Shown here: piece by piece, positions 12,874 through 24,016 of the stretch | Layout: each line of letters begins with the position of its first letter | Numbering within the stretch: the stretch's first letter is position 1 | NCBI RefSeq assembly: GCF_022701175.1 | Contig: NZ_CP078088.1 | Coordinates: forward strand, 1 to 64,000 | Direction: 5' to 3' | DNA from: Allobaculum sp. Allo2 | Lineage (GTDB): Bacteria > Bacillota_I > Bacilli_A > Erysipelotrichales > Erysipelotrichaceae | Length of the DNA: 64,000 nucleotides | The notes under the pieces: model-generated | Databases searched by the model: none | The model's input: the letters and a program-made list of their open reading frames with translations, nothing else | What the model was told of the DNA's origin: nothing | Translations under genes and position numbers: made by a program

Positions 12874-15800
12874 TTAGTCGAGATCTTCGAGCTTGGAAGC
12901 GACAGGTTTGAGACGAAGAGCGAGTACCGCGTTGTTGATTTCAGCGGCTTTCTCGTTGATCATCTGCTGCGTAGCGGTTCCAGCCAGAACCTGGCTGCGC
13001 AGGTCAGAAACCGTTGCGGCTGCGTTCTTGACTGCATTGGAAATTTCCTTGTAGTCCATTGCATGCGCGTTAGCTTCTGCAGCTTTGCCGGCTGCAAGTT
13101 CGAGATAGCTCAGATCCACATCGAGCGAAGCACGCTTGCTGGCATCAAGCCAGAGAACGGTACTCTCATTGTCTGCAGTAAGGCCGGTTTTCGCTTCATC
13201 AGCGCTCAGAGCCTTATTGAAGAGACGAACAGAGACGTACTTCGCATCGCCGATACGATCCGTGTTCTGCGGGTCGATGCCGATGCAAAGCTGCTGGGCT
13301 TCGTTTACCGAGCTTGCGATGTCTACCTGGCCGACATTCTTTGTCGTATGGAGTTCGCCATCGTAGTAGATGGAGAGCGTTCCTTCCGTGTAGTCATACA
13401 TCGCGGTAATGCGGTGCTGCTTGCCGACGAAATTTGCCTGTTCTTCGCTGGTGAAACCGGTGCTGTCGTTTGTGTCCGTCGCATACCAGCTGCTTCCGTT
13501 GGAAATGTGGAAGGAGAGGTTGGCATTCTGCTGACGGAGCGTGGTCAGATAGTCGCCTTTGGAAAGCAGAGTTTTCTGTCCGGACATGGTTGTCGGAATA
13601 ATCACGGTTTCCATCGTCCAGGATTTGCCTGCCGCAAAGACAGGAGCAATCACGTCGTTGTGACCGAGGTACGCGTAGCCGCCAAAGGCTTCGGTGCCGT
13701 CGGCTTCACGCGCGAATTTCATCGTATCTTCCAGAGGTACGTCGAGATGGTTTTTGACTGGTCTTTCAGAACGCTGATTTTGCCTACGAAGGCTTCGACT
13801 TCCGCAACGATTCCGCTGACTTTGGTCTTGTTGTCTTCGGTGATCTTCGCTTTTACAGAATCTGGCAGAGCGTCGTATTCCGCTTTGAGCGCCTTAGCCT
13901 CGTCAAGCTGAGAAGCCTGAGCCGGCAGGAACGCGGTGATCTTTTCGTTCATCGCGTCTGCGGCGTTCTCAACGATATCTTCGGTGGTCAGAATCTGTGC
14001 GTTGTGGAACGTATGGTATTCGGTAGAAATGTCTTCTTTGGTTTTTGCGACTGGAACCAGAGTGAATTCCCACTCGTAAACCTGGTTTGGCAGACGGTAT
14101 TCTGCGCGGGTGCCTTCCCCGCAGGTGGCGCCGCCGGTACCCTTGGATCCGTAGTTGATGCCGATTACGGTATCCTTCATCGGTGTCAGTTCGTACGGAT
14201 GGCTGGCTGCGTTCATCTGTTCTGGGGTGAAGTGCAGAGCACTGGTCTGAACGGTGTTCTTAGCGACAACGAGCAGGTCGGTATCGCTGTTTGTCGAGGA
14301 GACGCGCATCCAGCGGGTGCCTGGATACATACCGGTGTCATCGACTTTGATGTACGGGTAGAAGTTTTCCGAAACGGTCTTGGAGAAGGTTGTCGCACGA
14401 GCGGATGTCATACGGTCAAGGAGCGTTTCATCCGGTCCGTCCGCATACCAGCTGACGTTTTCGTATCCTTCCGGAAGAATCATGTTCGAGCCGACCATGA
14501 TGTAGTTGCCCATGGTGGTGTTTGTCGCATCGCTCTTCATGTGCATCGTTACGGCACCGCTGCCGTCGATCGTGTAGACGATGGTCACTTTCGCATCCTG
14601 CGCGCTTGGCAGAGTCAGAACGGCGGTAATGACGTTCTTGCCGTTTTCCACAGCAGCTGTTACTTCCGCTGTGGCGTTATTCATGGCATTTCTCCAGTTG
14701 TGGTCGAAGATGGAATCGCCTTCGCGCTCATCGTTTTCGGTCAGGCAGCGCCAGAAGTTCGGTTTTGGACCTTCCTTAATGACAGTGTCATCGCCGTAAA
14801 CGTAGTTGAGCATCTGACCGCTCGTCTTATCGATATCAAAGGAGAAGCCGTTTCCAGTAACGGTGAATTTGGTATCGTCCGGAGTAACCGTTACCGGGTT
14901 CGTATTGGCTGCTGCCTGATACTGTGCCTGGTCGGTTGGCAGAACAAACTGCGCGTAAGACAGTTCGTGGCCGGCTTTGGCCCAGTCGGTGTCGTTTTTC
15001 AGTTTTGCACGTACGTTGAGCAGATATTCGCATCCGTCCTTGAGCTCTGGGAATTCATACGGAACGGAAATTTCCTGCGTTTCGCGTCCTTCAATGCTTG
15101 GTGTAACTACCGTTCCGCTCTTAACGACTTTGCCGTCTTCAAGAACTTCCCATTCCACATCGTATTCGTTGAAGTTAGCGAAGTTGTTTTCGTTGTAGAC
15201 GGTGACTTTCTTGGACAGCAGCTGCATTTCCGTCGCGGTGAACCAAAGGTTCTGGTACTGGAATTTGACTTCGTTCAGTTCCGGCTGCGGGTCGCGGTTG
15301 GCGGAAACCAGACCGTTTGCGCAGAAGGAGTTGTCGTTTGGAACATCGCCCCAGTCGCCGCCGTACGCCAGGAAGTGTCCTTCGGCTTCCTCTGGATAAA
15401 TGCCGGCATGCGCGCCTTCGGTACTGTAGTAATCCCAGACACTCGTATCCTTATCAGTCAGCTGTGTGGTTTCCTTGTCCGCATAGTCAACCCAGAGGAC
15501 TACAGAGTCATCGCCTTTGCCGATGGCCGGCTCTGCGGAGTGCTGGCCTCTGACTTCGTCCGCCGTGAGGGCCTTGTTATAAATGCGGGCAATGGAAATG
15601 TCGCCGTTGACGCGGCGCAGATTGACTTCGGTCTGTGCGCCTACGCCCAGCTGGTAACTGGTGTTTTTGATGGTGATGTTGCCTGTGGACTTGGTGTCGC
15701 CGTATTTTTCTCCGTTGATGTACAGATTTACGGTGCCCTTATCGTAGGTCACGGTCAGATGCTGCCAGTTGTTGGCCCAGTTTTCCGGGATCGGCCAGGT

Positions 15801-18171
15801 TACGCTTCTCCAGGTACTGTCGTAAACGTAGAACTCAATCTGGTTGGACTTGTTCGTCTTGAGCGCTACCTGCGAGTCGCCCTTGGTCAGATACACATCA
15901 TCGCTGGCCACGGATTTTGGCTTCACGTTGACTTCGAGCGTGAACGTACGGTCCGCGCCGCTGAGGGTTTCATCGATCTTATCGTTCTGGTCGATCAGAA
16001 GGTAGCCGCTGAAGCGCTGCGCCGCCGTTGAGGGTTTTGCTGCCGTCCAGGCCGGTCTGCAGATCCTTCCGTTCACCTTCGGCTGTACCGGTGAGGTTAT
16101 GCTGGGCTTCCTTGAAGTTCCAGCCAGCGAAGAAGTCGCTGAGGCTCTTGTAGCGTGACTGGTCTACCCAGTCCCAGACAAAGGCGCCGGCCATGTTGTC
16201 TGCGGAGCGGATGACATCCCAGTAGTCGGAAATGTGTCCGGTCGAGTTGCCCATCGAGTGAACATACTCGGTCAGAACGTAAGGAATCTTGCCTTCGCCG
16301 GCATAGTACTTAATGCCGTCTACGCCAGTATACTGTTCGCCGTGCAGATCGCCGCCCATGTCAGGGCCGAACGATTCAAACAGAACCGGACGGGTCGGGT
16401 CTTCTTCCTTGAAATAGCGCATCGCATCGCGGAAGACGTAGTTGCCGTCGTCGAGTTTATACGGTCGTGCAGTTTCGTTTCCTAAAGACCACATCACGAC
16501 GGACGGATTGTTTTTCAGACGTTCAAACGCCGTTTCTTCACGGTCCATGATGACGTTGTAGAATTTTGCTTTGTAGCGCGAGGCAATGCCAGACTCGCCG
16601 CCCAGCCAGCCGTCGGACATGAAGCAGTGGGATTCCACGTTTGTTTCGGCCATGATGTACAGGCCCCAGCGGTTAGCCAGCCAGTACAGGTAGTCGTCGT
16701 TGGAATAGTGAGAGGTACGGATCGCGTTGATGTTGTTCTGCTTCATCAGGCTCAGATCGGCTTCCACCGATTTCATCGGGGTGGCTTTGCCGTAAACCGG
16801 ATCGGAGTCGTGACGGTCGGTACCTTTGAGCAGCAGATTTTCACCGTTGATCTTGATTGGATCCCACTTCGTCGTGGTGGTCCAGCCATCGTCATCGGTC
16901 TGGGTATGCGTGTATTCGATTTCGCGGAAACCAAGCTGTGTGGACAGCGTTTCGACAACATTTCCGTCGGCATCTTTCAGATGCAGAACGAGCGCATACA
17001 GGTTTGGATGTTCGGAACTCCAGAGTTTTGGATTGTTGACGCGGGAAGTAATCTGAACGATGCCTTCCTCGCCGGCGTTTACAGATACAGCCTGGCTGAT
17101 ATCTGTGGCATTGGCCTGAATGTTCGTACCGTCTTCGTCATAAACGGCCAGATCCACGCTCCAGTTTTCAAGATTGGAAGACGAAAGGTTGCTTACATCC
17201 ATCTTCACTTTCAGATCGGCATTGGTGTACGTCGAATCGAGATCGGTTTCCACTTTGTAGTCCTTGATCTGGGCGAGCGGTGCGGAAGTCAGGAAGACGT
17301 CGCGGAAAATACCGCCGTCATAAATCATGTCCTGGTCTTCCATCCATACGGCGTCGGAAAATTTCAGAACTTTAACCGCCAGGAAGTTATCGCCTTCCTG
17401 CAGGTAATCGGTGATATCAAATTTGTGCGGCGAGAAAGTATCTTCGGAATAGCCGACTTCATGGCCGTTGACATACACGTAATACGCAGACTCAACGCCC
17501 TGGAAGTTAATGTACACGCGGCGGCTGTCATCGAGCATGCCTTTTTTGAGTGTGAAGTTTTTGCGGTACATGCCGACCGGATTGTAGTGGGTCGGAGCGG
17601 CAGGCGCCAGGTTTGGCGAGGTGCTGTCGCCGTATTTGGTCTGCCATGGAATGGTCTGGTTGGTGTAAATGGAGAAATCAAAACCCTGCATCGTCCAGGA
17701 ACAGGGGAGCGTAACGTCTTTCCATGCATCATTGGAGAACTCTTTACTGGTGAACCCGTTTGCGCCTTCAAATTTTTCGGCGGCTTCCGGATTCTGAACC
17801 ACATTGAGCTGCCATGTCTCGTTGTCTCCTGTCAGCATCTGCATGTAGTCCGAATTTTCTCTGGCCTTGTATTCAAAGGCACTTTTTCGTGCGGATGCGT
17901 CGTCCTGGAACGGAACGATCATGGTCGAAGCATCTTCCCGATTCACGCCAAAGGTGTCGACATAGTTTTCAGTCTTGCCATCGACGGTGTAATCGGTACC
18001 GCTCCACTCCATCCCTGTGAATTTAGAAGCGGCAGGATCCTGTGTAACGGAATCGTTTGGCTTCAGATCGCTGGCTCGTTCGCCCTGAGCAGCAATCGGA
18101 GTCGCAGCCAGGAAAGCCTGCGCGGCTAAAACACCAGAGAGGAGCTGAGCAGTCAGTCTTCTCTTATTCAT
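12874..18171 (-). CDS. Secreted multidomain GH2 beta-galactosidase, second paralogue
   Basis: About 1,766 residues after repair. Signal peptide (MNKRR, hydrophobic core, AIAAQG-like end near 18085); GH2 sugar-binding and Ig-like domains (about 17800-16830); TIM barrel with acid/base Glu in SLGNET (16474-16476) and nucleophile Glu in LTEYVHSMGN (16267-16269); a LamG-like domain inserted before the last barrel strand (about 15960-15530), which resumes at AYGGDWGDVPND (about 15365-15330); domain 4; Bgal small-chain domain (about 14900-14050); helical C-terminal part and another LamG-like module (13722-13150). Frame breaks near 16030 and at an A5 run near 13754; the second is repaired by one A. 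Closely related in domain order to the gene at 12-8972 but shorter at the C terminus. No sortase motif. Faces away from the feo operon end-on. Confidence 0.92.
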
Positions 18172-18266
18172 ACTGTTTCAATCCTTTCTCTTTCCTCTTC
18201 TGCCGGTTCGGGCAGAATGAATCACTTAGATTATATTGGTCTTCACGGTGTCGATTCAATGTTTTT

Positions 18267-18280
18267 TGAAAGCACTTTCC
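18267..18280 (-). promoter_or_regulatory. Near-consensus cre (CcpA) site upstream of the second GH2 gene
   Basis: TGAAAGCACTTTCC differs from the cre consensus TGWAAGCGYTWNCW at the central G and is close to a perfect dyad (GAAAG-CA-CTTTC). It lies about 100 bp before the start codon. Carbon catabolite control of a galactosidase is plausible but inferred. Confidence 0.35.
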
Positions 18281-18342
18281 TCTTTTTTGATTCAGTTCAG
18301 TCCGTTTGGCGATTCGTACACGTGTTTTATTTTATATTCGCC

Positions 18343-18371
18343 GTGTATTTTAAAGGATTAGAATTTGTCAA
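18343..18371 (-). promoter_or_regulatory. Possible promoter of the second GH2 gene
   Basis: A perfect -35 TTGACA (minus strand, 18366-18371) is followed by AT-rich sequence but the best -10 at correct spacing (ATACAC) is poor. Only 69 bp separate it from the IS66 end at 18440. Confidence 0.35.
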
Positions 18372-18529
18372 GATCCATTTCTTTCTTTCTGTTGGAAACG
18401 CCCGTCTGCAGATGTTTGCTTTTGGGATACGAATTTGAGGTAAGTGTCAAACAATCGACGGGTATACGCGAGACTGAATATTAGATACGCTAAACGGGAT
18501 CCCTTTCGAGATCCCGCTTGGCGTATTTT

Positions 18530-20368
18530 TTATTCTTCATCGTTTTCTTCATACTTCGGATCCGGTCCACGGTATCCAATTCGAAGATATTCAGGTAAAT
18601 CCTTTGAATACGGCAGAAGTGACTTCAATACATCTACCGCGATTTCATCGTCTTTGAACCATTTGAGTTCATCCAGAACGTACTCCATGTAGCGCTCTGG
18701 ATTTAAGTCGTTCATTTCAGCCGATCGAAACAAAGTCATAAACGCTGCGACGACTTCCGCACCTTTGATACTCTTCGTAGTCTGGAAGTTTTTGCGATTG
18801 ATCACGAATGGCTTTACGGCTCTTTCTGCCACATTATTGTCGATCGGATAATCACCGTCTTCCAGGTACCTTCCCAGCGAGTTCGCTCGATCCATGAAGT
18901 ACTTGGCTGCTCTGTAGGCGGTGCTTCTTTCCTCGAATCCACTCTGAATCTCCATCATGACTCTTGTGAGTCTTTCAAAGCAGGGCTTTGAAAGTTCCTG
19001 CCGAACTTCGGTTCTCGCCTCGTGCGAGTAAGAAGCAACGTGGGATTCGATGTGGTAGAGCTTCCCGAACAGAGACAGGGCTGTGAGCAGAATCTGGAGA
19101 CCCGGACTTGGTTCGGGTCTCTCTGTTTCGTCCAGCTGGGCTGCCGCTTCTGCGGCCTCTTCGTCGTTCTCCAGTGTGGTCTTTTCCCACTTCAGGACGT
19201 CTGCCTGATACTGCGCGAAGTCTGACCGGACTTTGATGGCTTCGAAGATCTTTCTTCTCGCATGGGCCATACAGTTGAGCTTTCTGCAGGGGCCATAGTA
19301 GTTGGCATATGCATAAAGCCCGTCTGTCATAAGGGCATGACGAAAAGAACCGCCAAGGAGGGCGATTACGAACTCCTGTTTCTTGTAAGGGAAAAACTTA
19401 TAGACAGCCATCTGGTTCTCTTCATAGATTCCGCTGACGGCGACAACCATAGAAGACTGTTTTCGATCTTTAACCTCCGTGCACTTTAAAACCGTCTCAT
19501 CCATATGGACGACGTTACAGTTTGGGAGATCCTCAATCATTTGTTTTACGAGGGGCTTCAGATAAAGATCGTAAGTTTTTCCAGGATGTTGCCCATGGTC
19601 TGACGGCTGATCGGCAGTCCCGTGAGACTCAGGTGCTTTTCCTGACGATAGGCCGGGGTTCCCATTACGAACTTATCGTAGGCAATTCCCGCGACCATAG
19701 AGGAAGTTGCGACACTCTTGTCGATCAGTGCAGGCTCGTCAGGTTCGGCGGTGCGGATGATGGCTTTCCCGTTTTCATCCGTACACTTGTTTGGGCACGC
19801 GACTGTCTCACGCAGCACTTCTTCCAGCCTATAGCGAGCGGGAATCCGATGAATCCTATAGTGACGTTTCATTCCAACAGTTTTCATCTCACAGCCGCAA
19901 ACTGGGCAAATGCGCTTTTCCCTTCTACACTGAAGGTAGTGGTTTCTTTGACCGCTTCCTGCTTTCTGCACTTGGTGGAAGGTTTTTCTTGCTTCCTTCA
20001 ACAGAACTGAGCTTTAAATCTTCAGCTTCTTTACGATAGCGGTCTCCCTCTTCCTGATATTTCGCAGCCCGGTTAAAACAAACATCGGCTTTCAGATCAA
20101 GCTGAGCCAGCTGTTTATTCAGAATATTGATATCTGGGCCGCCGTCCTCGTTTTCAGAGTAATCCAGTTTCAAGGGAACCATCTTTTCCGTAGAAGGACC
20201 AAAGCGGCCGCTTTTCACGGCTTTATTGATTTCTTTAGCGAAATAGAGATCCAGGTACATATCCTCAATAAATTTGTCTTTCTCTTCTTCCGTCATGGTG
20301 CTGATCTGATGATGAAGATCTTCGAGGAGCTCGTTGCGGATTGTCTGGTAAGGGTTCGGCACATTCAT
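18530..20368 (-). CDS. tnpC: IS66 family transposase TnpC, copy 2 (frame broken)
   Basis: Same protein as 4586-6425 with the same catalytic signatures (HMDET, MTDGLY, NNVAERAVKPF). The A5 run near 19571 carries the same one-base loss as copy 1. At the first junction (about 19925) this copy has one G fewer than copy 1, so the middle frame here runs further upstream in a meaningless reading (19558-20001). Whether either copy is active cannot be decided from this sequence. Confidence 0.88.
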
Positions 20369-20458
20369 GTATTAATTTTAACATATTTAGAGCGATAGAT
20401 AAAGTAAATAGGATGATTTATCTTGATATTCCTTCAAAAATCATCCTTTTAAATTGGT

Positions 20459-20845
20459 TTAAACATACTTATAAGTTCGTGGCAGAAATGCCGGCTGGGG
20501 AACAATCGACAGACCGGAAAGCAGAGAAGCCAGCTGCGAACAGTCAATTCGCATGAAGTCGGACTGGTCAGTGCTGACAGGCCACTGAAGGGAAGATCTG
20601 GAGAGTCGCTTATAAACAAGCCAGAATCCATTTCCGTCACGAAGGATACCTTTGATCTTGTTCTTCTGTCGATTAACGAAGAGAAAGAGGGATCCATCCA
20701 GCGGATCCAGAGCGAGAGGTCCTTGAACCAGGGAGACGTAACCGTCAATTCCTTTGCGAAGGTCAGCAGGCATCTGAGCCAGATAGATGTTTTTAACTTT
20801 GGAGAAATCGATACCGAGATCGATTGCAGGGATGATTGATTCCAT
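20459..20845 (-). CDS. tnpB: IS66 accessory protein TnpB, copy 2
   Basis: Identical in sequence to the 128-residue protein at 6518-6904 as far as can be read, with the same AAGGAGG ribosome binding site. Intact. Confidence 0.92.
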   Translation of the reverse strand: MESIIPAIDLGIDFSKVKNIYLAQMPADLRKGIDGYVSLVQGPLALDPLDGSLFLFVNRQKNKIKGILRDGNGFWLVYKRLSRSSLQWPVSTDQSDFMRIDCSQLASLLSGLSIVPQPAFLPRTYKYV

Positions 20846-20947
20846 GAAAAAGCCTCCTTGAATAAAGGAATTATCCCAAGGAGGCGGTCGAGAAAATACC
20901 CGTCTTTTATTTGACGCTTACAATTTGAGAACAGATCATCCGCATAC

Positions 20948-20992
20948 AAAAAGGCTCTCGCTTTCCGGGCTGGTTCGTCCGTTGCGAGAGCC
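20948..20992 (-). terminator. Rho-independent terminator after 21029-21490
   Basis: On the minus strand GGCTCTCGC (20992-20984) pairs with GCGAGAGCC (20961-20953) and is followed by TTTTT. Directly beside the IS66 copy 2 target site. Confidence 0.85.
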
Positions 20993-21028
20993 TTGTTTCT
21001 GTTGAATTGGATCTGATCCTTTTTCAGA

Positions 21029-21490
21029 TTATTCGAGGGCGTAGCCGATATACTCGACGCTGCGGCTGCTTAAAATCTTTTCGAGTTCCTCAACGAACTC
21101 CTGAATTTCCTGTTCGTCTTTCGGACCGCTGAGCGTAATGTCGAGAATCATGCCTTCGTGATCGTATGTGCTCGAATACCCGGCTGCGGCCAGCTGTTCC
21201 TGGACAGCCTGTACATCGTTGGGGCTTGCCATCAGGGATACGTTAATGATTTCGCCCTGATCGAGCGTGCCCAGCTGTTCAAAGTCTTCTTTCAGATAAT
21301 CCGGTGCAGCATCTGTATTCGAGGAAACGAAATCGGTGGAAGAGGACGTTGGATCATCGCCCATCAGATAGGCGTCTAGCTCTTCCATCTCACGGTTGCG
21401 CCGTTCGAAGAAATACACAATGGCTGCGACGGCAGCGGCGATCGCCGCCAGAGCGGCCACAAATTTCAGAAACCTGTTGAGACCTTTCAT
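21029..21490 (-). CDS. Membrane-anchored protein of unknown function
   Basis: 153 residues, not recognised. N terminus MKGLNRFLKF followed by an Ala-rich membrane helix, a basic stop-transfer FERRNRE, then an acidic Ser/Thr linker and a C-terminal alpha/beta domain of about 80 residues (EIINVSLMASPNDVQAVQEQL to EYIGYAL). Topology suggests a single-pass protein with a small soluble domain; the side is not certain. Third in a minus-strand row after the O-methyltransferase and the acidic protein at 21583, about 90 bp downstream of the latter, and followed by a clear terminator. Confidence 0.75.
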   Translation of the reverse strand: MKGLNRFLKFVAALAAIAAAVAAIVYFFERRNREMEELDAYLMGDDPTSSSTDFVSSNTDAAPDYLKEDFEQLGTLDQGEIINVSLMASPNDVQAVQEQLAAAGYSSTYDHEGMILDITLSGPKDEQEIQEFVEELEKILSSRSVEYIGYALE

Positions 21491-21582
21491 GATTTACCCT
21501 TCTTTCTTCAGGCGGATTTTGGACAGCTCTAATCGGAAGCTGTACAGCAGCCTGCTTTCTTTCCTCATAAGAGGAAGAGACT

Positions 21583-21963
21583 TTATTCTTCAGTGGATTT
21601 CGGCTTGTTTTCCGCTGGCGTTTCGGATTCGTGTTCCGGTGTCGTCGTTTCAGCCGTTACGGATTCGTCTGTAACCGGTACGGGTTCTTCTTCGGGAAGA
21701 ATGGCAGGAAGAGACTGTTCTTCGTCTGTGCTCTCTTCTGCCGGTTCTGGCTTGGCGGTTTCTTCCGGTGCAGATTTTACTTCTGCGGTATCCGTCGGCG
21801 TTTCCTTCGCTGCGTCATCTGCGTCGGTTTCCGGAGTTTTCTGGATTTCGTAATCCCAGTCTTCCTCGTCCATAGCGCGGTCGTCTTCGTATTTCTTAAT
21901 CAGACCGAGTACAAGCCCGGCTGCTGCGACGACGGCACCAGTTTTCAATAAGAATTTAAGCAT
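21583..21963 (-). CDS. Single-pass membrane protein with long acidic tail
   Basis: 127 residues. One hydrophobic helix (LLKTGAVVAAAGLVLGLI) then a basic patch and about 100 residues almost only of E, D, P, T, S and A, expected to be disordered. No family recognised. Its ATG at 21963 overlaps the end of the O-methyltransferase gene (stop at 21956-21958), so the two are translationally coupled. The same layout (short N terminus, helix, acidic tail) in the next gene suggests that they work at the same place in the envelope. Confidence 0.75.
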   Translation of the reverse strand: MLKFLLKTGAVVAAAGLVLGLIKKYEDDRAMDEEDWDYEIQKTPETDADDAAKETPTDTAEVKSAPEETAKPEPAEESTDEEQSLPAILPEEEPVPVTDESVTAETTTPEHESETPAENKPKSTEE

Positions 21964-22542
21964 GTTTCCTCCTTGTGAGAGCGAGACCATCCCCGATGTT
22001 CAGAATGGTCGTTTCAAACTCCTCGTTGGTTTCAAGAAACTCCCAGTACGCCCGAAGTCTTCGAATCAGACCTTTCGTATGTCGATTATGCGTTCGTTCC
22101 GGATGTTCGACCAGGCCATGGAAAAACATGTTGTCGGTAATGATCAGACCATTCTCGGAAAGTAGCGGACTGTATTTCTCAAAAAGCGTCTGTACTGGCT
22201 TTTGGCAGCATCGATAAAAATCAGATCAAATGTCTGGCCGCTCAGATCGACATCTCGGGCGTCGCCTTCAATAAAGGTAATGCGATCTTTCTGTTCACTG
22301 GCTTCGATGTTTTTCCTGGCCTGGGCGGCCATTTCAGGATCCCGCTCAATCGTCATGACCTGAAGATCGGGGAGAATGCGGGCCGCTTCAATGGAAGTTC
22401 GGCCAATGGCGGTTCCAATTTCAAGAAAGGTCGAAGGACGGTATTCCAGAAGAATTTTCTCCAGCCATTCCATCGACTCGTCCATCAGAATCGGGATCTG
22501 ATGGGCATGTCCATACTGCGTAAGCTGTTCAAACGTACTCAT
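21956..22542 (-). CDS. SAM-dependent O-methyltransferase, YrrM type
   Basis: About 196 residues, class I Rossmann methyltransferase of the Methyltransf_3 family. SAM motif LEIGTAIGRTSIEAA, acidic strand end TIERDPEM, GDARD and the metal-binding region LIFIDAAKSQY, then ITDNMFFHG near the C terminus. Related Bacillota proteins (YrrM/TrmR) methylate the wobble uridine of tRNA; that is a possible role, not shown here. One base is lost in a T5 run near 22176: adding it turns FLRNTVRYF into FFEKYSPLLSENGLII and opens the frame to a stop at 21956. It follows the rplQ operon terminator in the same direction. Confidence 0.88.
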
Positions 22543-22640
22543 GGTTTTATGGTATCACAATTCATATTTCCGCTTTGACGGACTCCCGGTTTTTTGAACA
22601 GACGAAAGAGTATCTCGGTCCAGATTTTTCAAAAGAGCGA

Positions 22641-22664
22641 AAAAGAGAAGGCCGAAGCCTTCTT
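22641..22664 (-). terminator. Terminator after rplQ
   Basis: Minus strand GAAGGC-TTCG-GCCTTC stem with a UUCG-type tetraloop, followed by TCTTTTTCGCTCTTTT. Ends the rpmJ-rplQ unit. Confidence 0.75.
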
Positions 22665-22684
22665 CAAATTGGTTATATGATCGT

Positions 22685-23047
22685 TTACTTCACGAATTCA
22701 ACGATTGCCATCGGAGCAGCATCACCGCGACGGATGCGTGTTTTAACAACACGTGTGTATCCGCCGGTACGATCCGCATAAGCGGGTCCGATTTCGTCGA
22801 ACAGTTTCTGCAGAGCAGTAGTGCCTTCGTCATCAACTTCAACGTTGCGAACAAACGCAGCTGCCTGACGGCGAGCGTGAAGATCTCCACGTTTAGCGAG
22901 AGTGACGAGACGATCCATCACTGAACTGAGCTCTTTGGCTTTCATTTCAGTGGTTTCCATTGAGCCGTTTTCGATCAGCGAAGTGGCCATGTTGCGAAGC
23001 AGGGCTTTACGATGATCAGAAGTGCGGCCGAGTTTACGGTTTTTCAT
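22685..23047 (-). CDS. rplQ: 50S ribosomal protein L17
   Basis: 120 residues, normal length. Starts [20 protein letters not shown], the L17 signature; ends in [16 protein letters not shown]. Last gene of the alpha operon, 9 bp after rpoA, followed by a terminator. Intact frame. Confidence 0.97.
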   Translation of the reverse strand: MKNRKLGRTSDHRKALLRNMATSLIENGSMETTEMKAKELSSVMDRLVTLAKRGDLHARRQAAAFVRNVEVDDEGTTALQKLFDEIGPAYADRTGGYTRVVKTRIRRGDAAPMAIVEFVK

Positions 23048-23056
23048 CTTTGACTC

Positions 23057-24016
23057 CTATTGATTATCTCCGCCGGCCTTAAAGGAAAGACCGAGGGAGT
23101 AGATTTTGTCTTTGATTTCAAGCAGCGATTTCTTGCCAAGGTTTCTGACATGCTGCATTTCGTATTCAGTCTTCTGGCACAGTTCATCTACGGTGGAAAT
23201 ACCGGCACGTTTCAGACAGTTGTAGGAACGAACCGAAAGTTCAAGGTCTTCAATCATCTTGGATTTGAGCGATGCATTGCGTTCCTTGAGAATCTCTTCT
23301 TCTTCAAGAGCCGGATCCTCCTGCGCCACATTGGCTTCACCGATAATCGCAAGGTGATCGCGCAGGATCTTCGATGCGATGGCGAGCGTCTGGAACGGTT
23401 TGAGAGTTCCGTCGGTTTCAATCTCCATCGTCAGTACGTCATAAGGCTTGTGGTCCTCGTTGTATTCCGAACGTGTGGAATAGGCAACGCGTACTACCGG
23501 GGAGAAAAGAGAATCGGTGTAGATGACTCCGATCGGGGAGTTCGGGCCAGCGTGGCGGTGCTTGTTGATATCAGCTGCCACAAAGCCGCGGCCAAGTTTG
23601 GCCTGCATTTCCATGGAAAATTCCTTACCGGCAGACAGAGTACAGATCGGAAGATCCGGGTTAAGCACTTTAACCCCTTCCGGGCACTGAATATCGCCTG
23701 CAGTGACAACGCATGGTCCTGTTTCATGAATGCGCAATGTATAAATCTCGTTGTCGCTGATATCGATACTCAGAATCAGTTTTTTCAGGTTCAGGATGAT
23801 CGCCGAAACGTCTTCGGTGACGCCCTCCACACCTGTAAACTCGTGATAGACGTCATCAATTCGAATGCTGAAGACAGCGCCTCCAGGAATTGCAGAGAGA
23901 AGCACTCTTCTCAGTGAATTTCCCAGGGTAATTCCGAACTGATCCGGGAGAGGCGACATTTCGAATTTTCCAAGGGTATCAGTCTCTTCCAGCGTAGTAA
24001 TCTCGTAGTTAGTCAT
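23057..24016 (-). CDS. rpoA: DNA-directed RNA polymerase subunit alpha
   Basis: 319 residues, intact. N-terminal assembly domain with LGNSLRRVLLSAIPGGA and the C-terminal domain for promoter UP elements and activators with LELSVRSYNCLKRAGI and RNLGKKSLLEIKDKI. Lies between rpsK and rplQ as in other Bacillota. The gap to rpsK (24017-24170) is larger than usual and holds an imperfect CCGGNNNNGCCGG-type stem but no gene. Confidence 0.98.
   Translation of the reverse strand: MTNYEITTLEETDTLGKFEMSPLPDQFGITLGNSLRRVLLSAIPGGAVFSIRIDDVYHEFTGVEGVTEDVSAIILNLKKLILSIDISDNEIYTLRIHETGPCVVTAGDIQCPEGVKVLNPDLPICTLSAGKEFSMEMQAKLGRGFVAADINKHRHAGPNSPIGVIYTDSLFSPVVRVAYSTRSEYNEDHKPYDVLTMEIETDGTLKPFQTLAIASKILRDHLAIIGEANVAQEDPALEEEEILKERNASLKSKMIEDLELSVRSYNCLKRAGISTVDELCQKTEYEMQHVRNLGKKSLLEIKDKIYSLGLSFKAGGDNQ

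Larger units (their letters stand above)
18440..20921 (-). mobile_element. IS66-family insertion sequence, copy 2
   Basis: 2,482 bp with the same ends as copy 1 and an exact 8-bp target duplication AATTTGAG at 18432-18439 and 20922-20929. Same orientation as copy 1. The few differences seen include a T6 versus T5 run near the left end, C3 versus C4 near 19920, one A-to-G near 18875 and an AG insertion/deletion near 20437. Sits between the upstream region of the second GH2 gene and the terminator at 20948. Confidence 0.95.

Noticed and set aside
14004-16031. Long plus-strand open frame (675 codons) and 16627-18129 (500 codons) opposite the second GH2 gene
   Set aside because: Both mirror the true GH2 frame, have no ribosome binding site and no recognisable motif.
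4497-20921. Composite transposon made of the two IS66 copies
   Set aside because: Each copy has its own different target duplication (GTTCAGAC and AATTTGAG), so the segment did not move as one unit.
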